NCBI RefSeq assembly: GCF_002292295.1
Contig: NZ_DBBS01000021.1
Coordinates: forward strand, 460,886 to 524,885
Reading direction: 5' to 3'
DNA length: 64,000 nt
Origin: Sphingomonas sp. UBA978
GTDB lineage: Bacteria > Pseudomonadota > Alphaproteobacteria > Sphingomonadales > Sphingomonadaceae
Below the pieces are notes generated by a model that had not been told where the DNA came from, made no database searches, and saw nothing but the letters and a program-made list of their open reading frames with translations. Both the position numbers and the translations under genes were made by a program. Positions 9,026 through 18,425 of the stretch are shown here, piece by piece. The stretch's first letter is position 1; each line of letters starts with the position of its first letter.

Positions 9026-9042
9026 GATTTGTATTGCAACTC
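9026..9042. promoter_or_regulatory. GntR/FCD operator candidate 2
   Basis: The core TTGTATTGCAA (9029-9039) has the same TTGT-N3-RCAA form as the sites at 8970 and 12019. It is about 66 bp upstream of the TonB receptor start, where it could control that promoter. Confidence 0.5.
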
Positions 9043-9107
9043 GTGCATGATTTGGGGCAGTTGCGGCGATGACACCGGTAGCAAAAACGGAATGGATTGA
9101 GGGGATT

Positions 9108-11915
9108 ATGACGGTTCGAGTGGCTTTGCGTACATCTTTCCGTGCGACGGTTTCGGCGTCTGCGCTGGTGATCGGCACCGCCGCCGCGGCCCAGACGACG
9201 CCGCCGCCGGAGGCCGTTTCACCGCCGACGTCGCAGATCGCGCCGCCGTCCACATCGCCGTCGCAGGTGCAGCCCGTCGCTGCCGATCCGGCACAGGCGA
9301 CGGACGCCGCCGCGGGCGAAACCGGCGACGACATCGTCGTCACCGGCTTCCGGTCCAGCCTGCAGAAGGCGCTCAACGTCAAGAAGACGGAAGCCGGCGC
9401 GGTCGACGCGATCCTCGCGGAGGATATGGCGGACTTCCCCGACCTCAACCTCGCCGAATCGATCCAGCGCCTGCCCGGCGTCACGATCGAACGCGACGCG
9501 GGGCAGGGGCGCACGATCAGCGTCCGCGGCCTCAGCGCCGATTTCACCCGCGTCCGCATCAACGGGCTGGAGGCGCAGGCGGCGGCCGGCGGCAATCGCA
9601 GCCGCGGTTTCGATTTCTCGATCTTCGCCTCCGAACTGTTCAACAGCGTCACCGTCCGCAAGACCCAGTCGGCGGAGATCGAGGAAGGCTCGCTCGGCGC
9701 GACCGTCGACCTGCAGACCGGGCGACCGCTCGATTTCAAGGCGGGCTTCGATGCCGCGCTGTCGACGCAGGGGTCGTATAACGACCTGTCGAAGAAGGTG
9801 CTGCCGCGCATCGCCGGGCTGGTCAGCTGGACCAACGACGACCAGACCTGGGGCGGGTTGATCTCGCTCGCCTATTCGGAGCGCAAGCCGACCTCGGAAA
9901 GCTTCAACACCACGCGCTGGCAGGCCGGCAACGCGGCGCAGGCCTATGGCACCAACCAGAATTTCGCCGGCTGCACGGTCTGCGCCACGCCTGCGCAGCG
10001 AACCGAATTGCTCAACGCTTATTACCCGCGCATCCCGCGCTACACCTTCGGCCAGTTCTCCGAAGACCGGATGGGCATCACCGCCTCGCTGCAATGGAAG
10101 CCGAGCGACCGCACCGAAGTGTCGATCGATGCGCTCCATTCGCGCTTCAACCAGGAATTCGAGAGCCCGAACATCGAGGCGATCTCGTTCAGCCGCTCGA
10201 CCGCGACCGGCGTGCGCGAGACGATCGTGCGCGATTATGCGATCGACCCCGAAAAGAACGTCATCTCCTACGGCGTGTTCGATCGCGTCGACGTGCGTTC
10301 GGAGAACGGCTTCGACCGCAACGAGAGCCGGTTCACGCAGGTGTCGCTCAACGCCCGCCACCAGTTCAGCGACAAGCTGCGCGGGCAGCTGAAGCTCGGC
10401 AAGTCGAAGGCGGAGGCGCTCACGCCGGTGTCGATCTCCTACCAGTTCGACGTCAACAACGTGAACGGATATACCTACGACTTCCGGCAGAACGACCGAC
10501 TGCCGCTGATCCGCTACGGCTTCGACGTCACCGATCCCTCGAAGTTCACGCTGACCGAGGTGCGCGCCAGCGAAAGCGGTGCGGTCTACGATCTCGCCTC
10601 GGCATCGGGCGCGCTCGCCTACAAGTTCGACGAGGTGTTCGAGCTGAAGCTTGGCGGCGAACGGCGCGGCTATGGCTTCAACAGCTTCGGCCGCCAGCGC
10701 AACCGCGTGCTGACCGCGGCGGAACAGATCGTCGGCGTCGGCAATCTGGGCAAGCTCGCCAGCCTCGACGGCAAGCTGGCGATCCCGAACGGCACCGACC
10801 TCAGCTATATCACGCCCGACATCTGGAAGACGACCGAGGCGATCGGCCTGTACCAGAATTTTCCGCTGCTCCCGACCTTCAACGGTTTCCGCGAGGTGTC
10901 GGAGACGGACACCGGCGCCTATGCGCAGCTCGATTTCGCGCAGCCGTTCGGCGGCACGACGCTGCGCGGCAACGTCGGCTTGCGCTATGCGCGGACCGAG
11001 ACGGCGTCGTCGGGCTTCCTCAACACGACCTATGTGACGGTCGACAACAAGTACGAGGACTGGCTGCCGTCCGCCAATCTGGCGCTGGATGCCACCGACA
11101 AGCTCGTCTTCCGCTTCGGCGTCGCCAAGGTGATGTCGCGCCCGACGCTCAACAGCCTGACGCCGGGCGGGTCGCTCAACACCTCGGGCCAGACGATTTC
11201 CTACGGCAATCCGCTGCTCGAACCGTTCCGCGCCAAGAACGTCGACCTCGCGGCCGAATGGTATTTCGCGCCCGAGTCGCTGCTCGCCGTCGCGGTCTTC
11301 TACAAGAAGATCGATTCGTTCATCGCCAGCGACATTTCGTTCCTGCCGTATCGCGAACTCGGCCTGCCCGATTCACTGCTGACCGGCACCCCCTCGTCGC
11401 CCGACCAGCTGTTCCAGGTCACGCGCAACATCAACGGGACGGGCGGCACGCTGAAGGGCGTCGAATTCCAGTACCAGCAGCCGTTCAAGTTCCTGCCGGC
11501 ACCGTTCGACGATCTCGGCTTCATCGGCAATTACACGCACGTCGCCAGCCGCGTGAACTATCGCACCGCCGCCAACCCGCTGTTCAACCGGCTGACCGGC
11601 CAGTCGAAGAACCTGTTCAACGCGACGCTCTATTACGAAGTGAAGGGGTTCAGCGCGCGCGTGTCCGCCGCCTATCGCGACGGCTATCTCGTGGCCTTCC
11701 CCGGTGGCAACGGCAACACCGAAGAGGGGATCAAGGGCGCGACCAATATCGATGCCGCGATCCGCTACGATCTGACGCCCAAGTTCAGCCTGACGCTGGA
11801 GGGCGTGAACCTGACCGATACCTATTCCGACAGGTATGCCGACGTGACGGACCGCGTATCCAACTATCGTCACTTCGGCCGCGAAATCCTGTTCGGTCTG
11901 CGTTGGCGCTACTGA
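9108..11915 (+). CDS. TonB-dependent receptor, probable pectin-oligosaccharide transporter
   Basis: The 935-residue protein has a signal peptide (cleavage likely after AAAAAQ near residue 26), a Pro-rich stretch, a TonB-box-like DDIVVTGFR, and a plug domain (VDAILAEDMADFPDLNLAESI, LPGVTIERDAGQG, SVRGLSADFTRVRINGL). A 22-strand-type barrel ends in a terminal aromatic (FGLRWRY). This plug type is common in oligosaccharide receptors of Sphingomonas and Caulobacter. I chose ATG 9108 because GAGGGG precedes it and the signal peptide then starts cleanly. A longer frame from 9069 lacks these features. It is flanked by pectin enzymes on both sides. Confidence 0.9.
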   Translation: MTVRVALRTSFRATVSASALVIGTAAAAQTTPPPEAVSPPTSQIAPPSTSPSQVQPVAADPAQATDAAAGETGDDIVVTGFRSSLQKALNVKKTEAGAVDAILAEDMADFPDLNLAESIQRLPGVTIERDAGQGRTISVRGLSADFTRVRINGLEAQAAAGGNRSRGFDFSIFASELFNSVTVRKTQSAEIEEGSLGATVDLQTGRPLDFKAGFDAALSTQGSYNDLSKKVLPRIAGLVSWTNDDQTWGGLISLAYSERKPTSESFNTTRWQAGNAAQAYGTNQNFAGCTVCATPAQRTELLNAYYPRIPRYTFGQFSEDRMGITASLQWKPSDRTEVSIDALHSRFNQEFESPNIEAISFSRSTATGVRETIVRDYAIDPEKNVISYGVFDRVDVRSENGFDRNESRFTQVSLNARHQFSDKLRGQLKLGKSKAEALTPVSISYQFDVNNVNGYTYDFRQNDRLPLIRYGFDVTDPSKFTLTEVRASESGAVYDLASASGALAYKFDEVFELKLGGERRGYGFNSFGRQRNRVLTAAEQIVGVGNLGKLASLDGKLAIPNGTDLSYITPDIWKTTEAIGLYQNFPLLPTFNGFREVSETDTGAYAQLDFAQPFGGTTLRGNVGLRYARTETASSGFLNTTYVTVDNKYEDWLPSANLALDATDKLVFRFGVAKVMSRPTLNSLTPGGSLNTSGQTISYGNPLLEPFRAKNVDLAAEWYFAPESLLAVAVFYKKIDSFIASDISFLPYRELGLPDSLLTGTPSSPDQLFQVTRNINGTGGTLKGVEFQYQQPFKFLPAPFDDLGFIGNYTHVASRVNYRTAANPLFNRLTGQSKNLFNATLYYEVKGFSARVSAAYRDGYLVAFPGGNGNTEEGIKGATNIDAAIRYDLTPKFSLTLEGVNLTDTYSDRYADVTDRVSNYRHFGREILFGLRWRY

Positions 11916-11938
11916 CCTCCCCTGGTCGGCGCCATTCT

Positions 11939-11972
11939 GGTGCGGAGCGTTCCGACGCTCCGCACCCCTTTT
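11939..11972 (+). terminator. Rho-independent terminator of the TonB receptor gene
   Basis: A 12-bp perfect stem, GGTGCGGAGCGT with ACGCTCCGCACC, closes over a TCCG loop and is followed by CC and TTTT. It starts 24 bp after the receptor stop codon. Confidence 0.85.
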
Positions 11973-12018
11973 GCCCGAATGGGTGACACCGGTTAACCGC
12001 AGCGCTCGGGTTTGCCCC

Positions 12019-12035
12019 AAGTTGTTGCACAACTT
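12019..12035. promoter_or_regulatory. GntR/FCD operator, best copy
   Basis: AAGTTGTTGCACAACTT is a 7-bp perfect inverted repeat around TGC. Its core TTGT-TGC-ACAA fits the known FadR-subfamily consensus (GT-N3-AC flanked by T and A). It lies 55 bp upstream of the GH105 gene, whose operon carries a GntR/FCD regulator at its end. Confidence 0.7.
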
Positions 12036-12089
12036 TGACGTGCGGCCTACACAGGTGCCGCTGAAAACAAGCATGAGGAGGGGGACGCC

Positions 12090-14321
12090 ATGCGATCGAT
12101 CACGCAGCTGGCCATGACGGCGGCGATGGCGGTGGCGGTGCCGTCCGCGGCATTGGCGCAGGGGACGGGGTCGTTCGGCATGCAGCCCGAATGGCAGGTC
12201 CTGCCGCCGCGTCCGACGCTCGCTTTCGCCCCCGATCGCATCCCCGACCGCGCCGCGGTGCTGCGCGCGGCGGACTATGTCGCCGCGGCGCAGATCGCCG
12301 ACCTGGCGCGCCATCCGCTGCCGCTGTCCACCGGTGGTGCGACGGATGCGGCCGCGTCCAACTGGGTCGCCGCCACCTTCTACGTCGGGGCCGCCCGCCT
12401 CGCCCGCGTCTCGCCGCGGCCGGAGACGCTGCGTTACCTCACCGCGGTCGCCGAACATTACAATTACGCATTTCGCGGTGCGCGGTCCGGCAAGACGATG
12501 CTCAACGCCGACGATATCGCGATCGGCGACCTGTATCAGGAACTCTATGTCCGGCGGCGGCAGGAGGGGGCGCTGATGCCGCTCCAGCAGCGGCTCGATT
12601 ATATGATCCCGCATCTCAATCGCGCGGAGGAAACGCCGGCGCTGATCTGGTGGTGGTGCGATGCGCTGTTCATGGCGCCGCCGGTGCTGGCGCGCATGTC
12701 GGCGATCACCGGCGATCCCAAGTATCTGATCGCGATGGACAAGGAATGGCGGCGCACCGCGAAGCTGCTGTGGGACCCGCGGCAGCGGCTGTTCTTCCGC
12801 GACGCGCGCTTCCTCGACCGCACGTCGGCGAACGGCGCGCCGATATTCTGGTCGCGCGGCAACGGCTGGGTGCTCGCCGGCCTCGCCCGCACCATCGAGG
12901 CGATGCCGGCGGATTTTAGCGGCCGCGATTTCTACATCGACCTGTTCCGCCAGCTCGCCGGCCGCAGCGCGGAACTGCAGGGCAAGGACGGCCTGTGGAG
13001 CGCCAGCCTGCTCGACCGTGCGGCCTTTCCGGAGGCGGAGACGTCGGGATCGGGGCTGCTGCTCTATGGCCTTGCCTGGGGCGTCAACCACGGGCTGTTG
13101 CCGCGCGACCGCTACGTGCCGGTGGTGACGCGCGGCTGGGCGGGGCTCAACCGGCACGTGCTGCCGTCGGGCCTGCTCGGTGCGGTGCAGAAGACCGGCG
13201 ACCAGCCGGTCGCGACTGCGGCGGAGGACGTCGGCCTGTACGGCAGCGGCGCCTATCTGCTGACCGCGCTCGAAGTCGCCGACCTTGGCCGACCGGCCAG
13301 CGCCCTGCCGGTCGCGCAGCCGCAACGCGACGGCGAGCCGGCGATCGTGGCGACCACGCCGCAACCGCCGGCACCGCGCAGCGTCGTCGGCGATGCGGAA
13401 CGCGCCCGCCGCGCGGAAGAGATGAAGGCGACTGCGGCGCTCGCCTACGATCCCGCCGTGCTCAAGCGCCCGGCGACGATCGAGCCGCTGACGCCGCCGA
13501 CCGGCGACGCCGCCCGCCCGCGCGCGATCGTCCATTATGCCCCCGAACGGCTCGACGACATCCTGTGGGAGAACGACAAGGTCGCGCTGCGCATCTACGG
13601 TCCCGCGCTGGAGGCGAAGGAGCCGCCGTCGGGATCGGGCATCGACGTGTGGGGCAAGCGCGTCCGCTGGCCGTTCATGCAACGGCAGCTGCAATTTCCC
13701 AATTATCACGTCGATCGCGGCGAAGGACTCGACTTCTACGATGTCGGCGGAGGTCGCGGGGCAGGGGCGCTCGGCATCTGGCATGCGAGCAAGCTGTGGA
13801 ATTCGCGCAACTGGGCGACGCACCGCGTGCTCGATACCGGCGGCAAGGTCGCGAAGTTCGAGGTGACCTACAAGCCCTGGCCGGTCGACGTCGTCCGCCG
13901 CGTTTGGGAAACGCGCAGCTTCGCGTTGCCGATGGGATCGCACTTCACCCGCATGGTCTCGACGCTCGAATCCGATACGAAGGAGCCGTTGGTCGTCGGT
14001 ATCGGCATCAGCAAGCGCAAGGGCGGCGCCGGTGCCGGCCGCGTCGTGCGCGACAAGGCGAGCGGGCGGCTGACCTTCCACGAGCCCGCCGATCCCGGCC
14101 ACGGCGCGGTGTCGATCACCGTCGCCGCCGACCCGGCGCTGGTGCAGGGCTTTGCCGAGGATGCCGACAATTACCTGATGCTGGTCCGGGTCCAGCCCGG
14201 CACCCCCTTTGCTTATTACACCGGCTATGGCTGGGACCGCGGCCTCGACGTGCGCGGCGCCGCCGACTGGGACGCGCTGGTCGCGAACACCCGCTTCGAT
14301 TTCGACGCCAAACACAAATGA
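12090..14321 (+). CDS. Fusion of GH105 unsaturated rhamnogalacturonyl hydrolase and DUF4861 domain, secreted
   Basis: The 743-residue protein has a signal peptide (to about ALAQ, residue 24). The GH105 (alpha/alpha)6-barrel spans about residues 55-410, with DDIAIGDLYQELY and WSRGNGWVLAGL (WSRGNGW at 254-260), hallmarks of GH88/GH105 enzymes that cut unsaturated uronyl residues from lyase products. A linker leads to a DUF4861 domain at about 470-740 (ENDKVALRIYGPALE, GYGWDRGLDVRGAADW). In other organisms the two are often separate neighbouring genes. It starts after an AGGAGGGGG ribosome site and is followed 14 bp later by the pectate lyase gene. Confidence 0.88.
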   Translation: MRSITQLAMTAAMAVAVPSAALAQGTGSFGMQPEWQVLPPRPTLAFAPDRIPDRAAVLRAADYVAAAQIADLARHPLPLSTGGATDAAASNWVAATFYVGAARLARVSPRPETLRYLTAVAEHYNYAFRGARSGKTMLNADDIAIGDLYQELYVRRRQEGALMPLQQRLDYMIPHLNRAEETPALIWWWCDALFMAPPVLARMSAITGDPKYLIAMDKEWRRTAKLLWDPRQRLFFRDARFLDRTSANGAPIFWSRGNGWVLAGLARTIEAMPADFSGRDFYIDLFRQLAGRSAELQGKDGLWSASLLDRAAFPEAETSGSGLLLYGLAWGVNHGLLPRDRYVPVVTRGWAGLNRHVLPSGLLGAVQKTGDQPVATAAEDVGLYGSGAYLLTALEVADLGRPASALPVAQPQRDGEPAIVATTPQPPAPRSVVGDAERARRAEEMKATAALAYDPAVLKRPATIEPLTPPTGDAARPRAIVHYAPERLDDILWENDKVALRIYGPALEAKEPPSGSGIDVWGKRVRWPFMQRQLQFPNYHVDRGEGLDFYDVGGGRGAGALGIWHASKLWNSRNWATHRVLDTGGKVAKFEVTYKPWPVDVVRRVWETRSFALPMGSHFTRMVSTLESDTKEPLVVGIGISKRKGGAGAGRVVRDKASGRLTFHEPADPGHGAVSITVAADPALVQGFAEDADNYLMLVRVQPGTPFAYYTGYGWDRGLDVRGAADWDALVANTRFDFDAKHK

Positions 14322-14335
14322 GAACAGGAGAGAGG

Positions 14336-15643
14336 ATGTCCCGTCTGTCGTGGCTCGCGCTTGCCGCAGCCCCCGTCGCACTGCTCGCCGTGCCGTCTAT
14401 GGCAAAGGTCATCGGCCAGAACACCCCCGCGCAATCGCTGACCGCCGATCGCATCGCGGCGCTGCCGAAGGCGCAGCAGGCGGCATGGGCGGATTATCTG
14501 CGCCGTTCGCAACGCCAGCGCGCCGCCGATCGCGCCAGCCTCGCTGCCGAACTGAAGCCGGGTGAGGCGGCGCCGCCACCACCGAAGGCGGTGGGCGGCG
14601 GACAGTATAACATGCCGCTCGATCGCGATGCCGCGTGGTATGCGAGCGCAGCCGCACGCAGCGTCGCCGACACGATCGTCAGCTTCCAGACCCCCGCGGG
14701 CGGCTGGAGCAAGAACCAGAACCGCGCCGGTCCGCCGCGCCTGCCCGGTCAGCGCTACGCCAACGATGCCGAGACGATGGACCCGGACCGGTCGAACTTC
14801 GACGCGCCGGAGGATCGCTACTGGACCTTCGTCGGCACGCTGGACAATGACGCGACCTGGATGGAGATGCGCTTCCTCGCCAAGGTGGCGGCGACGCTGC
14901 CCGGTCGCGACGGCGACCGCTATCGCGCCAGCTTCGTGAAGGGCGTCCGCTATCTGCTCGCCGCGCAATATCCCAACGGCGGCTGGCCGCAGATCTGGCC
15001 GCTGGAGGGCGGGTTCCACGACGGGATCACGTTCAACGACAATGCGATGGCGGAGGCGGCGATGCTGTTGCAGGCGGTGGCCACCGAACCGCTCTACCGT
15101 TTCGTGCCCGCCGACCTGCGTTCGCGGTCGGCCGCGGCGGTGAAGCGCGGCGTCGATCTGATCCTGCGCGCGCAGGTGCGGGTGGATGGCCGGCTCGCCG
15201 GCTGGCCGCAGCAGGTCGATCCGCTGACGCTGGCGCCGATCTCGGCCCGCAATTACGAACCGCGTTCGATCGCTAGCGGCGAGACGACCGACGTGCTGAT
15301 GTTCCTGATGCAGCAGCCCGCCCCCAGCCCCGCGATCAAGGCGGCGGTGACCGGCGGCATCGCCTGGCTGAAGGCCCGCGCGGTCTATGACCATGCCTGG
15401 GAACGGGTCGGCGATGAGGGCCGCAAATTCTTCCCCCGCAAGGGCGGCGGCGCCCTGTGGTCGCGCAACTACGACATCGCGACGCAGCGCCCGATCTTCG
15501 GCGACAAGGACAAATCGATCCACGACGACGTCAACTTCATCTCCGTCGGGCGCCGCAACGGCTATAATTGGTGGGTGACCGTTCCCCAGCGCGCGATCGC
15601 GGCTTATGGTCCCTGGGCAAGCAGGAACGGCGTGGCGGGTTGA
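14336..15643 (+). CDS. Pectate lyase, PL10 family, secreted
   Basis: The 435-residue protein has a signal peptide (LSWLALAAAPVALLAVPSMA), an Arg/Ala-rich linker with a PPPPK stretch, and the PL10 catalytic region from about residue 90. This includes TPAGGWSKNQ, AAQYPNGGWPQIWPLEGG and GITFNDNAM, characteristic of PL10. The enzyme cleaves polygalacturonate by beta-elimination with calcium. A longer frame from 12995 is a shadow of the GH105 gene; I chose ATG 14336 for its GGAGAGAGG ribosome site and the signal peptide. It shares an operon with the GH105 fusion. Confidence 0.88.
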   Translation: MSRLSWLALAAAPVALLAVPSMAKVIGQNTPAQSLTADRIAALPKAQQAAWADYLRRSQRQRAADRASLAAELKPGEAAPPPPKAVGGGQYNMPLDRDAAWYASAAARSVADTIVSFQTPAGGWSKNQNRAGPPRLPGQRYANDAETMDPDRSNFDAPEDRYWTFVGTLDNDATWMEMRFLAKVAATLPGRDGDRYRASFVKGVRYLLAAQYPNGGWPQIWPLEGGFHDGITFNDNAMAEAAMLLQAVATEPLYRFVPADLRSRSAAAVKRGVDLILRAQVRVDGRLAGWPQQVDPLTLAPISARNYEPRSIASGETTDVLMFLMQQPAPSPAIKAAVTGGIAWLKARAVYDHAWERVGDEGRKFFPRKGGGALWSRNYDIATQRPIFGDKDKSIHDDVNFISVGRRNGYNWWVTVPQRAIAAYGPWASRNGVAG

Positions 15644-15672
15644 GCCGCGTGGTGGGGGGATGTGAGCGGACG

Positions 15673-16386
15673 ATGAAGATCACCAAGGCCGCGTCCCTCG
15701 CCGACGATCTGGTCCGCCAGTTCGAGGCGGAAATCCTGTCCGGCGCGCTCAATCCGGGCGAGCGCTTTCCGACCGAGATGACGATCACCGCCGAATTCGG
15801 CGTCAGCCGGACCGTCGTGCGCGAGGCGTTCGCGCGGCTGGCGGCGCGCGGCCTGCTCGAATCGCGGCGCGGATCGGGCGCCTATGTCGCGGAGGGCGCC
15901 CGCTATCAGGCGTTTCAGGTGACGGCGAACGAGCTGCGCGAGATCGACGACGTCCTCCGCCTGCTCGAAATGCGCACGGGGTTCGAGGCGGAAATGGCCT
16001 CGATCGCCGCGCAGCGCCGGACGCAGGACGATCTCGACGCGATGCTCGACTGTATGGAGCAGATGGCGCGCAGCACCGATACCGAAGCCTCGGTCGCGGC
16101 CGACACCGCCTTTCACGCCGCGATCGCGCGGGCGACGCGCAATCCCTATTTCCTGCGGTTCACCGACTTCCTCGGCATCCGGCTGGTGCCGTCGCGTCGC
16201 CTGTATCTGCGCACCGACAGTCCGCGCTCGCACGCCGCCTACGCGAAGACGATCAACAAGGATCACAAGGCGATCTACGACGCCATCGCCGCGCAGAATC
16301 CGGCGAAGGCGAGCCAGGCGGCGCGTCGCCACATGGAGAAGAGCTTCGAACGCTACAGCGCGATCGCGCGCGTCGTGGCCGAATGA
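15673..16386 (+). CDS. GntR-family regulator, FCD (FadR/UxuR) subfamily, likely regulator of the pectin locus
   Basis: The 237-residue protein has an N-terminal winged helix (LSGALNPGERFPTEMTITAEFGVSRTVVREAFARL at about 20-55, wing SRRGSGAYVAEG) and a C-terminal FCD domain. Metal-binding FCD residues are visible in FHAAIARATRN and in the KDHKAIYDAI helix. FCD regulators of this branch bind uronates or related acids. It lies 29 bp after the pectate lyase gene, so it is probably in that operon. Three TTGT-N3-RCAA sites upstream of the locus genes fit its expected operator. The start is the ATG of MKITKAAS; in-frame GTG codons upstream cannot be excluded. Confidence 0.88.
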   Translation: MKITKAASLADDLVRQFEAEILSGALNPGERFPTEMTITAEFGVSRTVVREAFARLAARGLLESRRGSGAYVAEGARYQAFQVTANELREIDDVLRLLEMRTGFEAEMASIAAQRRTQDDLDAMLDCMEQMARSTDTEASVAADTAFHAAIARATRNPYFLRFTDFLGIRLVPSRRLYLRTDSPRSHAAYAKTINKDHKAIYDAIAAQNPAKASQAARRHMEKSFERYSAIARVVAE

Positions 16387-16398
16387 CGGCGGGGGCGG

Positions 16399-17304
16399 TC
16401 AGGCGTCCGCGTCGCGCTGGCGACGCAATGCCTCGAGCAGCAGGCTGAAGGCGGGGGAGGGCTGCCGGCGGCTGGGGTAATAGATGTAATGGCCGTCGAA
16501 GGGTTCGCACCAGTCGTCCAGCACGCGAACGAGCGAGCCGTCGGCGATGCGCGGCGCGACGTGATCCTCCAGCATGAACGCGATGCCGCGGCCGGCGACT
16601 GCCGCCTCGACCGCGAGATCGACGTCGTTGAGCACCAGCTGCCCCTCTACCTTCACCTTCAGTTCGCGGCCGTCTTTCTCGAATTCCCAGACGTAGAGGC
16701 TGCCAGCAGTGACGAAACGCAGGTTGATGCAGACGTGGTGCGCGAGATCGCCCGGGGTGCGCGGCACGCCGTGCCGGGCGAGATAGTCGGGCGATGCCGC
16801 CGCGGCCATGCGTAGCTTCGGCCCGATCCGGACCGCGATCATGTCCTTCTCCAGCCGTTCCCCGAGCCTGACGCCCGCGTCGAACCGCTCCGCGACGATA
16901 TCGGTCAGGCCGGCGTCGATGCTTAGTTCGACCTGAATGTCGGGATTCTCCGCGGTCAGCCGCGCGATCACCGGCCACAGGATCGTATAGGCGGCATGTT
17001 TCGACGTGGTGATGCGGATCGTGCCGGCGGGCCGCTCGCGCAATTCGGTGAGCGAGGCGAGCTTGTTCTCGATCTCGTCGAACGCCGGCCGCAGCGTCTC
17101 GATCAGCCGTTCGCCGGCGACCGTCGGCGCGACGCTGCGCGTGGTGCGGGTCAGCAGTCGCAAGCCCAGCCGCGCCTCGAGCCGCCGCATCGCATGGCTG
17201 AGCGCGGATTGCGACACGTCGAGCCGGCGCGCGGCGCGGGTGAAGCTGCGCTCCTCGGCGACGGCGAGGAACATGGTGAGGCTGCCCAGATCCTCACGTC
17301 GCAT
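16399..17304 (-). CDS. LysR-family transcriptional regulator
   Basis: The 301-residue protein has an N-terminal LysR helix-turn-helix (LTMFLAVAEERSFTRAARRLDVSQSALSHAMRRLE, residues 9-43) and a periplasmic-binding-like effector domain with a GIAFMLEDHVAP segment. It is divergent from the aldo/keto reductase at 17442, the usual layout for a LysR protein and its target. The 137-bp gap includes a TCATATGA palindrome (17347-17354), too short alone to call an operator. The effector is unknown. Confidence 0.92.
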   Translation of the reverse strand: MRREDLGSLTMFLAVAEERSFTRAARRLDVSQSALSHAMRRLEARLGLRLLTRTTRSVAPTVAGERLIETLRPAFDEIENKLASLTELRERPAGTIRITTSKHAAYTILWPVIARLTAENPDIQVELSIDAGLTDIVAERFDAGVRLGERLEKDMIAVRIGPKLRMAAAASPDYLARHGVPRTPGDLAHHVCINLRFVTAGSLYVWEFEKDGRELKVKVEGQLVLNDVDLAVEAAVAGRGIAFMLEDHVAPRIADGSLVRVLDDWCEPFDGHYIYYPSRRQPSPAFSLLLEALRRQRDADA

Positions 17305-17441
17305 CGTCCGGCCTTCCGATCGGTTTCATGACGAACGGTCATAGGCTCATATGAAGTAACGTGTCTAATCGATAGGCCGCGGTGACGCTATCTGGGTGGC
17401 GATACGGCAGACGTCGCCGTCGCAACGATCGGAGAAGAGCC

Positions 17442-18425
17442 ATGCAGACACGTGACCTCGGCAAGAGCGGCCTGACCGTATCGGCGATCGGGCTTGGCTG
17501 CATGGGGCTGAGCTATGGCTATGGGCCGGCGACCGACCGTGGCGAGGCGATCGGCCTGCTCCGTGCCGCGCACGATCGCGGCGTGACGTTCTTCGACACG
17601 GCCGAGGCATATGGCCCGGGCCTCAACGAGGAGGTGATCGGCGAGGCGCTGGCACCGGTGCGCGATGCCGTCGTCATCGCGACCAAGTTCGGCTTCGCCA
17701 ATGGGGTGCCGGCCGATGGCCTCGACAGCCGGCCGGAGCGGATACGCGCGGTCGCCGATGCCGCGCTGCAGCGGCTGCGGACCGATCGGATCGACCTGTT
17801 CTATCAACATCGCGTCGATCCGGACGTGCCGATCGAGGAGGTTGCGGGCACCGTCAGGGACCTGATCCAGGCGGGCAAGGTGCAGCATTTCGGCCTGTCC
17901 GAGGCGGGGGCGGAGACGATCCGTCGCGCGCATGCGGTCCAGCCGGTGGCGGCGTTGCAGAGCGAATATTCGATGTGGTGGCGCGAGCCCGAGCGAGACA
18001 TCTTTCCCGTGCTGGCAGACCTCGGCATCGGCTTCGTCCCCTTCGCCCCGCTGGGCCGGGGGTTCCTGACCGGCAAGATGGACGCGACCACGACGTTCGG
18101 CGCGTCGGATTTCCGCAGCACCGGACCGCGGTTCGCGCCCGAGGCGTTGCAGGCGAACCAGGCGCTGGTCGACCTCGTCACCGAGATCGCGGCGGACACG
18201 CGCGCGACCCCGGCGCAGGTCGCGCTCGCCTGGCTGCTGGCGCAGCGGCCCTGGATCGTGCCGATCCCCGGCACGACCAAATTGCACCGGCTGGAGGAGA
18301 ATCTGGGTGCCGCCGACCTCGTCCTGACACCCGGGGATCTCGACCGGATCGCGCAGGCGCTGGCGGGCATCACTATCCATGGCGATCGCTACGCCGCCTC
18401 GAACCAGCGCTTCGTCAACCGCTAG
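17442..18425 (+). CDS. Aldo/keto reductase
   Basis: The 327-residue TIM-barrel NADPH oxidoreductase has the AKR tetrad in FFDTAEAYG (Asp, Tyr), ATKFGF (Lys) and YQHRVD (His). It also has the C-terminal cofactor segment VPIPGTTKLHRLEENLGA. It resembles the AKR13-type reductases found beside LysR regulators. ATG 17442 follows GGAGAAG at a good distance. The aldehyde or ketone substrate is unknown. Its TAG stop is itself the first three bases of the left arm of the palindromic element at 18423. Confidence 0.92.
   Translation: MQTRDLGKSGLTVSAIGLGCMGLSYGYGPATDRGEAIGLLRAAHDRGVTFFDTAEAYGPGLNEEVIGEALAPVRDAVVIATKFGFANGVPADGLDSRPERIRAVADAALQRLRTDRIDLFYQHRVDPDVPIEEVAGTVRDLIQAGKVQHFGLSEAGAETIRRAHAVQPVAALQSEYSMWWREPERDIFPVLADLGIGFVPFAPLGRGFLTGKMDATTTFGASDFRSTGPRFAPEALQANQALVDLVTEIAADTRATPAQVALAWLLAQRPWIVPIPGTTKLHRLEENLGAADLVLTPGDLDRIAQALAGITIHGDRYAASNQRFVNR

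Noticed and set aside
6427..9027. An 866-codon open frame on the plus strand
   Set aside because: It lies antisense to the glycosidase and lyase genes, is rich in Arg/Pro/His with no domain, and is a by-product of high GC content.
11373..14381. A 1002-codon open frame on the minus strand
   Set aside because: It is antisense to the TonB receptor end and the GH105 fusion, both of which have clear domains; its own translation shows none.
17347..17354. TCATATGA palindrome as a LysR operator
   Set aside because: It is only 8 bp and does not show a clear T-N11-A box.
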